64,000 nucleotides of DNA from Massilia pinisoli (GTDB lineage Bacteria; Pseudomonadota; Gammaproteobacteria; Burkholderiales; Burkholderiaceae_D): the NCBI RefSeq assembly GCF_024753285.1, contig NZ_JANUGW010000006.1, positions 62,001-126,000 on the forward strand. Reading direction: 5' to 3'. The position numbers and the translations under genes are program-made. The notes under the pieces were generated by a model. That model searched no databases and was not told the origin of the DNA. It saw only the letters and a list, made by a program, of their open reading frames with translations. Position 1 is the first letter of the stretch. Each line of letters opens with the position of its first letter. Positions 37,747 through 46,317 of the stretch are shown piece by piece.

Positions 37747-38565
37747 TCATCCCGCCTGTACGACGGCCCGGTAGGTGCCGCGCCACGTCCCGCCCGGTTC
37801 CAGCTGCTGCGGTCCCAGCAGCGCGGGTTCGATGCAGACGAAGCGGCGGTATTCCTCGTCATCCATGTCGGACAGCGCCGCCGCGTCGGCCGCGCCCGGG
37901 TTCCATACGACGGCATCCGTGAAGCCCGTCTGCTCCAGCACCACCTTGTCGGCGCCGGAGTCGAACGTGATGGCGCCGGGGATGCGTTCGAACACCTGGT
38001 CGAGCTTGTCGGTGAGGGCGAGCGTCTCCGACTGCACGCCGTCGATGCGCACGGCGTCCACGTCGTCGACGAGGTGGTACGTGTGAAGCGCGGCGGCGAA
38101 CGGAAACGCTTGCGTGCCCGTGTTGCGCACGGCAAGTATCATGTCCAGCTCGGCGGCGCGGACGGCCACGCGCAGCTGCAATTCGAAGGCGTAAGGCCAT
38201 GCTGTGGCCATCTGCTGCGGCAGGTCGGCCTGGTTCAGCACGAGCACGGCGAACGCGGCGCCGTCGGCCTCGCCCTGGTCGACGACGCGCCACGTGGCCA
38301 CGCGCGCGAAGCCGTGGCGCATGCCGTTGCCGCGTTCGGCGAACTGGGGAAAGATGACGGGGACGCCGCCCCGGATCGCCTTTTGTCCGTCCAGTGCCGA
38401 CAGGCTGCTGAGGAACAGGCGTTCCTGCGCCGTTCCTCCGGTCGTCGGCACGGGCTTCCACGACACGAGGTGGGCGCCGTACAACGTGATGGTGGCCTCG
38501 GCGCCGTCCGGCGCGCGAAGTTGCAAGGCGGGCAATTGCCCGAATTGAGTGGTCGTTGCGTTCAC
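37747..38565 (-). CDS. D-hexose-6-phosphate mutarotase (YeaD-like)
   Basis: 272 residues of the galactose-mutarotase fold. ITLYGAHLVSWKP, RGGVPVIFPQFAERG and MRHGFARVATW are characteristic of the glucose-6-phosphate 1-epimerase family, including the catalytic His of HGFAR. ALHTYHLVDDV and FVCIEPALLGPQQLEPGGTW complete the core. Cytosolic. GAGGATTCTCGTG precedes the ATG. Third gene of tsaE-amiC-mutarotase with 34 bases between amiC and its start. Confidence 0.88.
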   Translation of the reverse strand: MNATTTQFGQLPALQLRAPDGAEATITLYGAHLVSWKPVPTTGGTAQERLFLSSLSALDGQKAIRGGVPVIFPQFAERGNGMRHGFARVATWRVVDQGEADGAAFAVLVLNQADLPQQMATAWPYAFELQLRVAVRAAELDMILAVRNTGTQAFPFAAALHTYHLVDDVDAVRIDGVQSETLALTDKLDQVFERIPGAITFDSGADKVVLEQTGFTDAVVWNPGAADAAALSDMDDEEYRRFVCIEPALLGPQQLEPGGTWRGTYRAVVQAG

Positions 38566-38599
38566 GAGAATCCTCCTCAGGGACGCCCGTGGGCGCCCA

Positions 38600-39997
38600 T
38601 TAAGTGATGCGGCTCTTCGCCAGCGGCGGATTGTACGCGAAGTAGCGCTTGATGCCTTTCGTGATCGCGTCGGCCAGCTGGTTCTGGTAGGCGTCGTCCT
38701 TCAGCCGCGCCTCTTCCTCCGGGTTGGAGATGAACGCGGTCTCGACGAGGATCGAGGGAATGTCCGGCGCCTTCAGCACGGCGAAGCCGGCCTGTTCGAC
38801 GACGCCGCGGTGCAGGCGGTTGATGCCGCCGATCTCCGTCAGCACGGCCTTGCCGAGCTTCATGCTGTCGTTGATCTGGGCCGTCTGCGACAAGTCGATC
38901 AGCACGCTGGCCAGTTCGCGGTCGTGCGTGCCGAGATTGACGCCGCCGATCAGGTCGGCCTTGTTCTGGTCGTTCGCGAGCCAGCGCGCGGCGCTCGAGC
39001 TGGCGCCTTTTTCCGACAGCACGAACACGGAGGAGCCGCGCGCCGTCCGCTCCACGAAGGCATCCGCGTGGATCGACACGAACAGGTCGGCCTGCACCTT
39101 CCTCGCCTTTTCCACGCGCTGGCCGAGCGGGACGAAGAAGTCGGCGTCGCGCGTCAGCATCACGCGCGTGTTCGGCATGTCTTCCAGCTTGGCCTTCAGG
39201 CGCTTCGCCACCTCCAGCACGATGTCCTTCTCGTGCACGCCGGTGGCGCCCGTCGCGCCGGGGTCCTCGCCGCCGTGGCCGGGGTCGAGTGCGATGGTCA
39301 CCATGCGCATCACCTTTTGACCAGGCGCCGCCTTGGCCGGCTGCGGCGTCGTCGGCTGCGGCTGCGCGGGCGTGGACCCGGCGCGGGCCGCGTCCGCTTC
39401 CAGCTTCGCGATGGCGTCCGGACCGGCCTGGCCGACGGTCGTGTCGCCCGGCTGTACGGCCGGGGTCGGCGTGGCGGGCGCGGCGTCCGCGGACCAGTTT
39501 TCCTTGGCGATCATGCTCGCGAGCGGGTCGACGGCCTTGACGGGATACAGGTCGAAAATCAGGCGGTGGTGGTAGCCGGCGATGGGCGCGAGCGTAAAGA
39601 CCTGTGGCTTGACGTCTTCCTTCAGGTCGAACACGAGGCGCACGACGCTCGGCCGGTTCTGGCCCACGCGCACCTGCTTGATGTACGGGTCGTTCGATTC
39701 GATCTTGGCGACGAGGCTTTTCAGCGTGTCATTCAGTGCGAGGCCCTCGATATCGACGACGAGGCGCGGCGGGTCCGGCACCATGAAGTGCGTCGTCTTC
39801 AGCTCGCCGTCGTTTTCCAACGTGACGCGCGTGTACTCGTCGGCGGGCCATACGCGCACGGCCATGATCTGGGCGGCGGACGCGGGCAGCGGGGCGATCA
39901 CGGACAACAGCAGCGTGCCGCCGGCCTTCAGGATCGTGCGTCGCGTCAGGGAGCCGGGAATCAGGGCGTCGGGGGGTAATGCAGGCATTCGAGGCAT
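38600..39997 (-). CDS. amiC: N-acetylmuramoyl-L-alanine amidase (AmiC type) with AMIN domain
   Basis: 465 residues. A Tat-type signal SLTRRTILKAGGTLLLS is followed by an AMIN domain (about 45-150) that localises it to the septum. A Pro/Ala-rich linker leads to the zinc amidase domain: IALDPGHGGEDPGA, EKDIVLEVAKRL, LFVSIHADAF and the catalytic Glu in ILVETAFISNPEEEA. The enzyme splits septal peptidoglycan. It overlaps the 3' end of tsaE by up to 37 bases; ATG 39988 is an alternative start. Confidence 0.93.
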   Translation of the reverse strand: MPRMPALPPDALIPGSLTRRTILKAGGTLLLSVIAPLPASAAQIMAVRVWPADEYTRVTLENDGELKTTHFMVPDPPRLVVDIEGLALNDTLKSLVAKIESNDPYIKQVRVGQNRPSVVRLVFDLKEDVKPQVFTLAPIAGYHHRLIFDLYPVKAVDPLASMIAKENWSADAAPATPTPAVQPGDTTVGQAGPDAIAKLEADAARAGSTPAQPQPTTPQPAKAAPGQKVMRMVTIALDPGHGGEDPGATGATGVHEKDIVLEVAKRLKAKLEDMPNTRVMLTRDADFFVPLGQRVEKARKVQADLFVSIHADAFVERTARGSSVFVLSEKGASSSAARWLANDQNKADLIGGVNLGTHDRELASVLIDLSQTAQINDSMKLGKAVLTEIGGINRLHRGVVEQAGFAVLKAPDIPSILVETAFISNPEEEARLKDDAYQNQLADAITKGIKRYFAYNPPLAKSRIT

Positions 39998-40461
39998 AGC
40001 AGGCCCAGGTCGGACAACGCTTGCAATTCTACCTCACGCCCGGAACCGCTGACCTTAAGCAACACTTTAACGTCGGGTGGCGGCAACACCGGCGCGCCTT
40101 TTTCCGGCCACTCGACGATGCAGACGTTGTCGTTGTTGAAATCTTCACGGAAGCCCGCGTCCAGGAATTCCTCGGGGCTGGACATACGATACAGGTCGTA
40201 GTGGATCACGTTGACCATCCGGCCATCCAGCTCGACGCGGTACGGTTCCGACAGCGTATAGGTCGGGCTCTTGACGGCGCCCTTGTGGCCGGCCGCGTGC
40301 AGCAGCGCGCGCGTGAGCGCCGTCTTGCCCGCGCCGAGGTCGCCGTGCAGATACATGACGAGGCCCGGGCGCAGCGCGCGCGCGAGGGCGGCGCCCAGGG
40401 CCTGCGTGGCCGATTCGTCGGGAAGATAAGCGTTCAGTTGTCGTTTCGGTTGCTGCTGCAT
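39961..40461 (-). CDS. tsaE: tRNA threonylcarbamoyladenosine biosynthesis ATPase TsaE
   Basis: 166 residues from MQQQPKRQLNAYLPDES. Walker A is HGDLGAGKTALTRALL. KSPTYTLSEPY, HYDLYRMSSPEEFLDAGF and CIVEWPEKGA are invariant TsaE segments. It works with TsaD, whose gene ends this window, and TsaB in forming t6A37. The start at 40461 is preferred; the frame extends to 40494 but that part overlaps the divergent queG start. Directly upstream of amiC, an order common in proteobacteria. Confidence 0.94.
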   Translation of the reverse strand: MQQQPKRQLNAYLPDESATQALGAALARALRPGLVMYLHGDLGAGKTALTRALLHAAGHKGAVKSPTYTLSEPYRVELDGRMVNVIHYDLYRMSSPEEFLDAGFREDFNNDNVCIVEWPEKGAPVLPPPDVKVLLKVSGSGREVELQALSDLGLLCLECLHYPPTP

Positions 40462-40492
40462 CGAATAAAATATGAGGTTTGTAGGTCCGCCC

Positions 40493-41608
40493 ATGTCCGC
40501 CCAGCTTCCCGTTCAGATTCCCGTCGAGCCCGATCTTGCCGCACTCGCCCAGGCCATCAAGACCTGGGGCGCGGAACTGGGCTTTGCCGACGTGCGCATC
40601 ACCGACGTCGACCTGGCCGACCAGGAGCCGGGCCTGCAGGCATGGCTGGACGCCGGCCATCATGGCGAGATGGATTATATGGCAAGCCACGGCATGAAGC
40701 GCGCCCGGCCGGCCGAGCTGGTGCCGGGCACGGTGCGCGTCATCAGCGCACGCATGGACTACCTGCCGATGGATACGGACGCCGACTGGCGCGCGCGCGA
40801 ACGCCTGCGCCAGCTCGATCCGCAGGCGGCCGTGGTGTCGATCTATGCGCGCGGCCGCGACTACCACAAGGTGCTGCGCAACCGGCTGCAGCAACTGGCA
40901 GACCGCATCCGCGCCGCCGTCGGCGACTACGGCTACCGCGTGTTCACGGATTCCGCGCCCGTGATGGAGCTGCCGCTGGCGCAGAAGGCGGGCCTCGGCT
41001 GGCGCGGCAAGCACACGTTATTGCTGAGCCGGGAGGCCGGCTCCACGTTCTTCATCGGCGAGATCCTCGTCGACCTGCCGCTGCCTGTCGACGAGCCCAC
41101 TGGCGCCCACTGCGGCCAGTGCAGCGCCTGCATCGACGCCTGTCCGACGGGCGCCATCCTTGGGCCTGGCCGGCTCGATGCGCGCCGCTGCATCTCTTAT
41201 TTGACCATCGAGTTGAAGGGCGCGATTCCCGAAGACTTGCGTTCCCTGATCGGCAACCGCATCTACGGCTGCGACGATTGCCAGCTGGTCTGCCCTTGGA
41301 ACAAGTTCGCGCAGCGTTCGAGCCTGCCCGATTTCGACGAGCGCAACGGCCTCGGCGCGGCGGGGCTCGTCGAGCTGTTCGGCTGGAGCGAGGACGAATT
41401 CAACCGCCGCCTCGAAGGCAGTCCGATCCGGCGCATCGGGCACGAGCGCTGGCTGCGCAACCTTGCTGTCGGTCTTGGTAATGCGGCGATTGAGGCCGCA
41501 ACGTCGAACGAGATCGTCGCCGCGCTGCGCGCCCGCGTGGACCACCCGTCGGCCCTCGTGCGCGAGCACGTCGCGTGGGCGCTCGCGCGCCACGGCGCGG
41601 CGGGGTGA
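40493..41608 (+). CDS. queG: Epoxyqueuosine reductase QueG
   Basis: 371 residues. Catalyses the final step of queuosine synthesis using cobalamin and two [4Fe-4S] clusters. GMKRARPAELVPGTVRVIS is the family N-terminal signature. The clusters are CGQCSACIDACPTGAI and CDDCQLVCPWN. A C-terminal HEAT-like tail follows (RRIGHERWLRNLAVGLGNA). The start ATG 40493 gives MSAQLPVQIPVEPDLAAL; an ATG at 40472 is an alternative. Divergent from tsaE with about 30 bases between start codons. Confidence 0.95.
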   Translation: MSAQLPVQIPVEPDLAALAQAIKTWGAELGFADVRITDVDLADQEPGLQAWLDAGHHGEMDYMASHGMKRARPAELVPGTVRVISARMDYLPMDTDADWRARERLRQLDPQAAVVSIYARGRDYHKVLRNRLQQLADRIRAAVGDYGYRVFTDSAPVMELPLAQKAGLGWRGKHTLLLSREAGSTFFIGEILVDLPLPVDEPTGAHCGQCSACIDACPTGAILGPGRLDARRCISYLTIELKGAIPEDLRSLIGNRIYGCDDCQLVCPWNKFAQRSSLPDFDERNGLGAAGLVELFGWSEDEFNRRLEGSPIRRIGHERWLRNLAVGLGNAAIEAATSNEIVAALRARVDHPSALVREHVAWALARHGAAG

Positions 41609-41611
41609 GCG

Positions 41612-41992
41612 TTACGGTTCGATGCGCTTCATGCGCAGTCCCGACCAGTCGCCATCGATGGAAATCATGGCGACGCCCGTGATGCCGTTTTCCTTGGCAT
41701 AGGCATTGATCGAATCGCGGTTGATGTCGGTGGCCTTGGAGGCCGTCTGCTTCAGGTAAGCGACCCACAGCGAGCCCTTGTCGCCGAGACGTTGCTTGGC
41801 GACCGGGAAGTATTGTTCGAGTTCCTTGCGGTTCATGGCGAACAGCAATACCACGTCGACCTTGTCCTGGTCCGGCTTGATGAGACTCGCCGGCATCTGC
41901 GACACCATGCCCGGGTGAACGTTCCCGTTCAGGATCAGCATCGATTTCGCGGTTTTCAAGAACATTTTGTCGGCAATTGTCTTCTCGCTCAT
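41612..41992 (-). CDS. Hypothetical protein resembling DUF3052
   Basis: 126 residues. The segments DKVDVVLLFAMNRKELEQYF, KGSLWVAYLKQTASKATDIN and VAMISIDGDWSGLRMKR follow the DUF3052 pattern of a hydrophobic strand, a Leu/Trp-Val-Ala-Tyr strand and an Asp-Trp-Ser-Gly/Ala-Leu-Arg end. AGGGAACGCAG is next to the ATG. It lies 113 bases downstream of the response regulator on the same strand and may be read with it. Function unknown. Confidence 0.7.
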   Translation of the reverse strand: MSEKTIADKMFLKTAKSMLILNGNVHPGMVSQMPASLIKPDQDKVDVVLLFAMNRKELEQYFPVAKQRLGDKGSLWVAYLKQTASKATDINRDSINAYAKENGITGVAMISIDGDWSGLRMKRIEP

Positions 41993-42105
41993 CTGCGTTC
42001 CCTAAAGAATGTTTCGACGTGGTGAGTTCGACCACTCCATGTTCAGGTTGATTTTACAAGCGAACCCCGTGCGGCACAGGCCACGCGGCCAGCCGTGCGC
42101 AGGTG

Positions 42106-42699
42106 TTACTTTAACAATCCGGCCAGCTCGACGGCCGTCTTGACCTGCATCTTGTCGAAGATGTGCGCCCGGTGCACTTCGACCGTGCGCATGCTGATGC
42201 CGAGCTTGTCCGCCACGACCTTGTTCATATTCCCGGCCAGGATGAGGTCGAGGACTTCGCGCTCCCGTGCCGACAACGTGGCGAGGCGCGCGCGGATGGC
42301 GTCGCCGGAGGCGGCCTTGCGCGAGGCGGCGAGGGCTTCGTCGACGCGGTCCATCAGCTGGTTGTCGTTGAACGGTTTTTCGAAGAAGTCGAAGGCGCCG
42401 CGTTTGAGGGAATCGACGGCCATCGGCACGTCGCCGTGGCCGGTCAGGAAGATCACGGGCAGGCGCGCCAGCAGGCCGCGCGCCACCAGCTGGTCGAACA
42501 CGGCGATGCCGTTCATGCCCGGCATGCGCACGTCCAGCAGCACGCAGTCGCCATGCTCGGCGTCGGCCGTGAAGCGGTCGCCCAGGGCGTCGAGGAAGGC
42601 CTGGCCGCCCGCATGGCCGCGCGCCGGCAATCCGCGCGAGTGCGCCAGCCATTCGAGGGCGTCGCGGATGACGTCTTCGTCGTCGACGATGTGCAGCAT
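42106..42699 (-). CDS. dctR: FixJ/DctR-type response regulator
   Basis: 197 residues. Receiver domain with acidic pocket VDDEDV, phosphoacceptor D56 in LLDVRMPGMNG, and a conserved Thr/Lys (FLTGHGD, FEKPFND). LuxR-type HTH output at about 136-190: LSAREREVLDLILAG, then VADKLGISMRTVEVHRAHIF. The composition matches the NarL/FixJ DctR proteins that control C4-dicarboxylate uptake. AAGGAGA precedes the ATG. It follows the sensor kinase by 39 bases and is cotranscribed with it. Confidence 0.87.
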   Translation of the reverse strand: MLHIVDDEDVIRDALEWLAHSRGLPARGHAGGQAFLDALGDRFTADAEHGDCVLLDVRMPGMNGIAVFDQLVARGLLARLPVIFLTGHGDVPMAVDSLKRGAFDFFEKPFNDNQLMDRVDEALAASRKAASGDAIRARLATLSAREREVLDLILAGNMNKVVADKLGISMRTVEVHRAHIFDKMQVKTAVELAGLLK

Positions 42700-42738
42700 G
42701 CGTGTCTCCTTTTTTTCGCCGTATTGTAACGGGAAGGC

Positions 42739-44760
42739 TCAGGTAACGGGCGCTTCCTGCGCTTGCTGCAACGTAAACGTAAAGACGGTGCCGCCGCCCG
42801 GATTGGCGGCGTGCGTGAGGGTACCGCCGTGGAATTCGATCGCCGTGCGGCAGATCGACAGGCCCATGCCCATGCCTTCCGCCTTCGTCGAGAAGAACGG
42901 CGAGAACAGGCGTTCGGCCACTTCCGGCGCGATGCCGTGGCCGTTGTCGATCACGGACACGGCCACCTGACCCTGTTCGCTCATATGCCCCGCGATGCGG
43001 AGCACGCGCCGCTCCGGATCGACGGCCTGCATGGCCTCGATCGCATTGCGCGTGAGGTTCAACAGTACCTGTTCGATCAGCACGCGGTCGGCCAGCACGG
43101 GCGGCAGGTCGGGCGGGACGTCGACGACCAGGCTGACGTAGCTCTGGCGCGCCTGCAGTTCGACGAGGGCGCGGATGCCGTCGACGACGTGGGGAATGGC
43201 GACGGTCTCGCGGCGCGGCTCGCGCTTCTTGACGAATTCGTGCACGCTGCGGATGATCTGGCCGGCCCGGCGCGCCTGCGTGTTCGCCTGTTCCAGCGCG
43301 CGCTTGAGCATGCCCGCGTCGAGCGCCGTTTTCGCCCCATCCGCGCCGGCGCCGTCGGCGCGCGCGAGGACGTTCAGCGCGCCCGCCGTGTAGCTGGAGA
43401 TGGCGGCCAGCGGCTGGTTCAGTTCGTGCGCGAGCATCGACGAGATCTCGCCCATCGTGGCGAGACGTGCGCTCGTTTCCAGTTTTTCCTGCTGCTGGCG
43501 GTTGAGTTCCTCGGCGCGCTTGCGGTCCGTGATGTCGAGGATGGAACTCATCCAGCCCGTGTGCTGGCCGTTGGCGTCGACGAGAGGCGCCTCGAACACG
43601 AGCACGGGCACCCGCACCCCGTCCGAGCGCTGGAACACCGTCTCGAACTGCGGCGTCGCGTGGCCGGACAGCACCTGGCGGAAGCGGCTCTCGTATTCGG
43701 CCATCGCTTCCGGCGCCCAGTAGGGCATCGGCGGCGTCTTGCCCAGCAATTCTTCCGGCGGCAGTCCGACGATGCGGCAGAACGCGGGGTTGACGTAGGT
43801 GACGCGGCCTTCGAGGTCGCGCGCGCGCAGGCCCGTGAGCAGCGAATCTTCCATCGCCGTGCGGAACGCCATCTGCTGGCGCAGCGCGTTCTCGGCCGCG
43901 ATCGTGCGCGCGATGTGGCGCCACAACGCCACGAGCGAGATCACGAGGCCCAGCGCCAGCACGACCACGGACCCCACGAGCAGATTCGGCAGCAGCTTCG
44001 GCGCGCCCTTGACGCTGTCGGTGGACAGCACGATTTGCGACCCCGGCAGGTCGAGCGCGCGCTTGTGCGTGTAGACGCCGCGGCCCGGACCGCCCGCGGC
44101 GCGCTGCGCCACGACGTGGTCGTCGCGGTCGAGCAGGGCGAGGGCGTTGTCCTGCGCGAACCACCACGGCACGTTCTCGTCCAGCAGCGTCTGCAGGTTG
44201 TAGGTGGCCACGAGGCTCCCCATATACTTGCCGGCGTGGTACAGCGGCAGGTGGAAGTCGATCAGGCCGTGTACGAGGCCCTTGGCGCCATACGGTTCGC
44301 TGTAGCGGCCCAGGCGCGTGCTGCGCGACATCACCGCGGCGTCGCGCGACGACTGCGTGAGGCCGTCCGGCGGCAGTTCCAGCCCGCGGCTCGCCTTGAC
44401 CTGGCCGTTCGCGTCGTACCAGATGATGCGCTGCAGTTCGTGGCCGTTCTTGAACATCTGCGCGAGGCGCGCCTGCAGGGCGGCCGGCGGCGGGGTCTCG
44501 ATGGCGAGGTCGGCGCCCAGCGCTGCCAGCGCTTCCTCGCTGCGCGCGAGTTCGAAGCGCAGCGTCTGCTCGACCCACAAGGTGTCGGCGATCAGCTGTT
44601 CCTGGCGCTCGTTGCTCTCCATCTGGCGTGCCTGCCACGGCAGCCACAGCAGGACGAGCAGGAATAGCAGGACGAGCAGCACGGGCACCAGCCAGCGCCA
44701 TGGGCCTTCCGGAACGGGGCGGGGCAAGGTAAAGGATGTTTTCATGTGATAACGTTTCAT
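42739..44760 (-). CDS. dctS: DctS-like sensor histidine kinase
   Basis: 673 residues. Membrane helix 1 at about 23-41, a ~215-residue periplasmic sensor region of double-PAS type (SEEALAALGADLAIETPPPA), helix 2 at about 258-280, then a cytosolic PAS (LEGRVTYVNPAFCRIVGLPP). The His kinase has phosphoacceptor H445 in MLAHELNQPLAAISS, N-box LLNLTRNAIEAM, and GHGIAPEV with GMGMGLSI in the ATP lid. This is the DctS/DctB build for periplasmic C4-dicarboxylate sensing. Start is 44760 or 44745 (MKTSFTLPRP). Divergent from dctP. Confidence 0.85.
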   Translation of the reverse strand: MKRYHMKTSFTLPRPVPEGPWRWLVPVLLVLLFLLVLLWLPWQARQMESNERQEQLIADTLWVEQTLRFELARSEEALAALGADLAIETPPPAALQARLAQMFKNGHELQRIIWYDANGQVKASRGLELPPDGLTQSSRDAAVMSRSTRLGRYSEPYGAKGLVHGLIDFHLPLYHAGKYMGSLVATYNLQTLLDENVPWWFAQDNALALLDRDDHVVAQRAAGGPGRGVYTHKRALDLPGSQIVLSTDSVKGAPKLLPNLLVGSVVVLALGLVISLVALWRHIARTIAAENALRQQMAFRTAMEDSLLTGLRARDLEGRVTYVNPAFCRIVGLPPEELLGKTPPMPYWAPEAMAEYESRFRQVLSGHATPQFETVFQRSDGVRVPVLVFEAPLVDANGQHTGWMSSILDITDRKRAEELNRQQQEKLETSARLATMGEISSMLAHELNQPLAAISSYTAGALNVLARADGAGADGAKTALDAGMLKRALEQANTQARRAGQIIRSVHEFVKKREPRRETVAIPHVVDGIRALVELQARQSYVSLVVDVPPDLPPVLADRVLIEQVLLNLTRNAIEAMQAVDPERRVLRIAGHMSEQGQVAVSVIDNGHGIAPEVAERLFSPFFSTKAEGMGMGLSICRTAIEFHGGTLTHAANPGGGTVFTFTLQQAQEAPVT

Positions 44761-44780
44761 CTTTTGCCAGCAACCGTCTG

Positions 44781-44796
44781 TCGTGGTTTTCCACGA
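44781..44796. promoter_or_regulatory. Inverted repeat in the dctS/dctP divergent region, candidate regulator site
   Basis: TCGTGG (44781-44786) and CCACGA (44791-44796) around TTTT form a perfect six-base inverted repeat, 72 bases before the dctP ATG and 21 bases inside from the dctS start. Position suits binding of the adjacent DctR-like protein. A weak -10-like TATACA lies at 44843. Assignment is inference. Confidence 0.4.
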
Positions 44797-44867
44797 TAGC
44801 GGCCAGGCAGCCGAACCGGCACACTGGTAATCGGTATCCGAATATACACCGCGGTAAGAGGAAATTT

Positions 44868-45896
44868 ATGCGCATCAAAGCCATGCTGGCCGCGCTCGCC
44901 GTGCTGGCGGGACTCGGCGCCGCCGGCGGCGTGCAGGCCCAGGCTCCGATCATCATCAAGTTCAGCCACGTCGTCGCGCCGGACGCGCCCAAGGGCCAAG
45001 CCGCCGAACGCTTCCGCGTGCTCGCGGAACAGCTGACGCACGGGCGGGTCAAAGTCGAAGTCTATCCGAACAGCCAGCTGTACAAGGACAAGGAAGAGCT
45101 GGAAGCGCTGCAACTGGGCGCCGTGCAGATGCTGGCGCCGTCGCTCGCGAAGTTCGCGCCGCTGGGCCTGAAGGAATTCGAGGCGTTCGACCTGCCGTAC
45201 ATCTTCCCCACGAAATCGGCGCTGTATGCCGTGACGGAAGGACCGATCGGCAAGAGGCTGCTGCAGAAGCTGGAATCCAAGGGCATCACGGGGCTGGCAT
45301 ACTGGGACAACGGCTTCAAAGTGATGTCGGCCAACCGCCCGCTGCACAGCCCGGACGACTTCCACGGCCTGCGCATGCGTATCCAGGGCTCGAAGGTGCT
45401 CGACGCGCAGATGCGCGCGCTCGGCGCCGTGCCGCAGGTGCTGGCGTTTTCCGAAGTCTATCCGGCGCTGCAGGCGCACGTCGTGGACGGCACGGAGAAT
45501 CCGCCATCCAACATGCTGACGCAGCGGATGAACGAGGTGCAGAAGTACGTGACGGTGTCGAACCACGGTTATCTCGGCTACGCCGTCATCGTCAACAAGA
45601 AGTTCTGGGACGGCCTGCCGCGCGACATCCGCGACGAACTGGAACAGGCCATGCGCGAAGCCACCGCCTTCGAGAAGACGATCGCCCAGCGCGACAACGA
45701 CGCGGCGCTGGACGCGATCCGCAAGACGGGCAAAACGAAAGTCTATACACTGACGCCGCAGGAACAGGCCGACTGGCGCCGCGCGCTGCTGCCCGTGCAA
45801 AAACAGATGGAAGCGCGGATCGGCAAGGACCTCATCGATGCGATCAACCAGACGACGTCGCGCACCATGGCGCCCATGACGGCGAAGGCCTGGTGA
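44868..45896 (+). CDS. dctP: TRAP-type C4-dicarboxylate binding protein DctP, no membrane subunits nearby
   Basis: 342 residues. Sec signal peptide (AMLAALAVLAGLGAAGGVQA). The DctP fold shows in IIIKFSHVVAPDAPKGQAAE, LQLGAVQMLAPSLAKFAPLG, KSALYAVTEGPIGKRLL and the Arg-carrying LRMRIQGSKVLDAQMRALG that contacts the carboxylate. AAGAGGAAA precedes the ATG. The usual dctQ and dctM genes do not follow; the next gene is ogt. With DctS/DctR divergent next to it, it may feed a distant transporter or act as a periplasmic co-sensor. Confidence 0.88.
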   Translation: MRIKAMLAALAVLAGLGAAGGVQAQAPIIIKFSHVVAPDAPKGQAAERFRVLAEQLTHGRVKVEVYPNSQLYKDKEELEALQLGAVQMLAPSLAKFAPLGLKEFEAFDLPYIFPTKSALYAVTEGPIGKRLLQKLESKGITGLAYWDNGFKVMSANRPLHSPDDFHGLRMRIQGSKVLDAQMRALGAVPQVLAFSEVYPALQAHVVDGTENPPSNMLTQRMNEVQKYVTVSNHGYLGYAVIVNKKFWDGLPRDIRDELEQAMREATAFEKTIAQRDNDAALDAIRKTGKTKVYTLTPQEQADWRRALLPVQKQMEARIGKDLIDAINQTTSRTMAPMTAKAW

Positions 45897-46069
45897 CCAC
45901 GCCAGCAGCCGGTGCACCAAAAGGCGTCTCCACCGAATATTAGTTACCTGCAATCAATGAAACACGGGGGTAGACTGTTTTATGACATGTCGCGGGGGCT
46001 TATGACCGAAATATATTTCGTGAATGTATATAAAAAACTACGCTTTTCTTATGCGGTTGCGTTATGATG

Positions 46070-46269
46070 GGGCACCTTTTGGCACCAACCTGGTGCGGCG
46101 AAAGCGAACCGAATACGATTTGGGGAGAGGGAAAAGAAACCGGTAAATACAAAATTTACTGGAAAACAGTTAGGAGGAGACACACGTTTTATATGATGCC
46201 GCCGGCATTGACCAGGCAGCCGAAAACGTGACCAAATTAAAAGCGCACCCGAGGGTGCGTTTTTTTTTG
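46070..46269 (+). ncRNA. Candidate small structured RNA, possibly encoding a 12-residue peptide
   Basis: Two hairpins and a terminal intrinsic terminator span about 200 bases with no standard gene. A strong ribosome-site sequence TAGGAGGAG (46171-46179) is followed 13 bases later by ATGATG opening a 12-codon frame (46193-46231, MMPPALTRQPKT, stop TGA) that ends 12 bases before the terminator stem. This could be a regulatory RNA, a micro-ORF or a leader; the 5' end is a guess. Confidence 0.35.
46242..46269 (+). terminator. Strong Rho-independent terminator upstream of ogt
   Basis: GCGCACC/GGTGCG stem with a CGAG-type loop, followed by nine T residues. It lies 49 bases before the ogt start, so it cannot serve ogt itself; it ends a transcript coming from the dctP side or from the candidate small RNA. 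Confidence 0.88.
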
Positions 46270-46317
46270 CCCGGGCCGGGACTTGCGATCGTGCGTGCCG
46301 GGTCTTACACTGCATCG

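Larger units (their letters stand above)
45897..46317. other. Structured intergenic region between dctP and ogt
   Basis: Base composition is lower in GC than neighbours. Visible elements in order: TATGAT (46063, -10-like, no good -35), hairpin GCACCA/TGGTGC (around 46079-46095), hairpin CCGGTAAAT/ATTTACTGG (46140-46162), TAGGAGGAG (46171) and a terminator (46243-46269). These suggest a short transcript independent of dctP and ogt. Confidence 0.5.
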
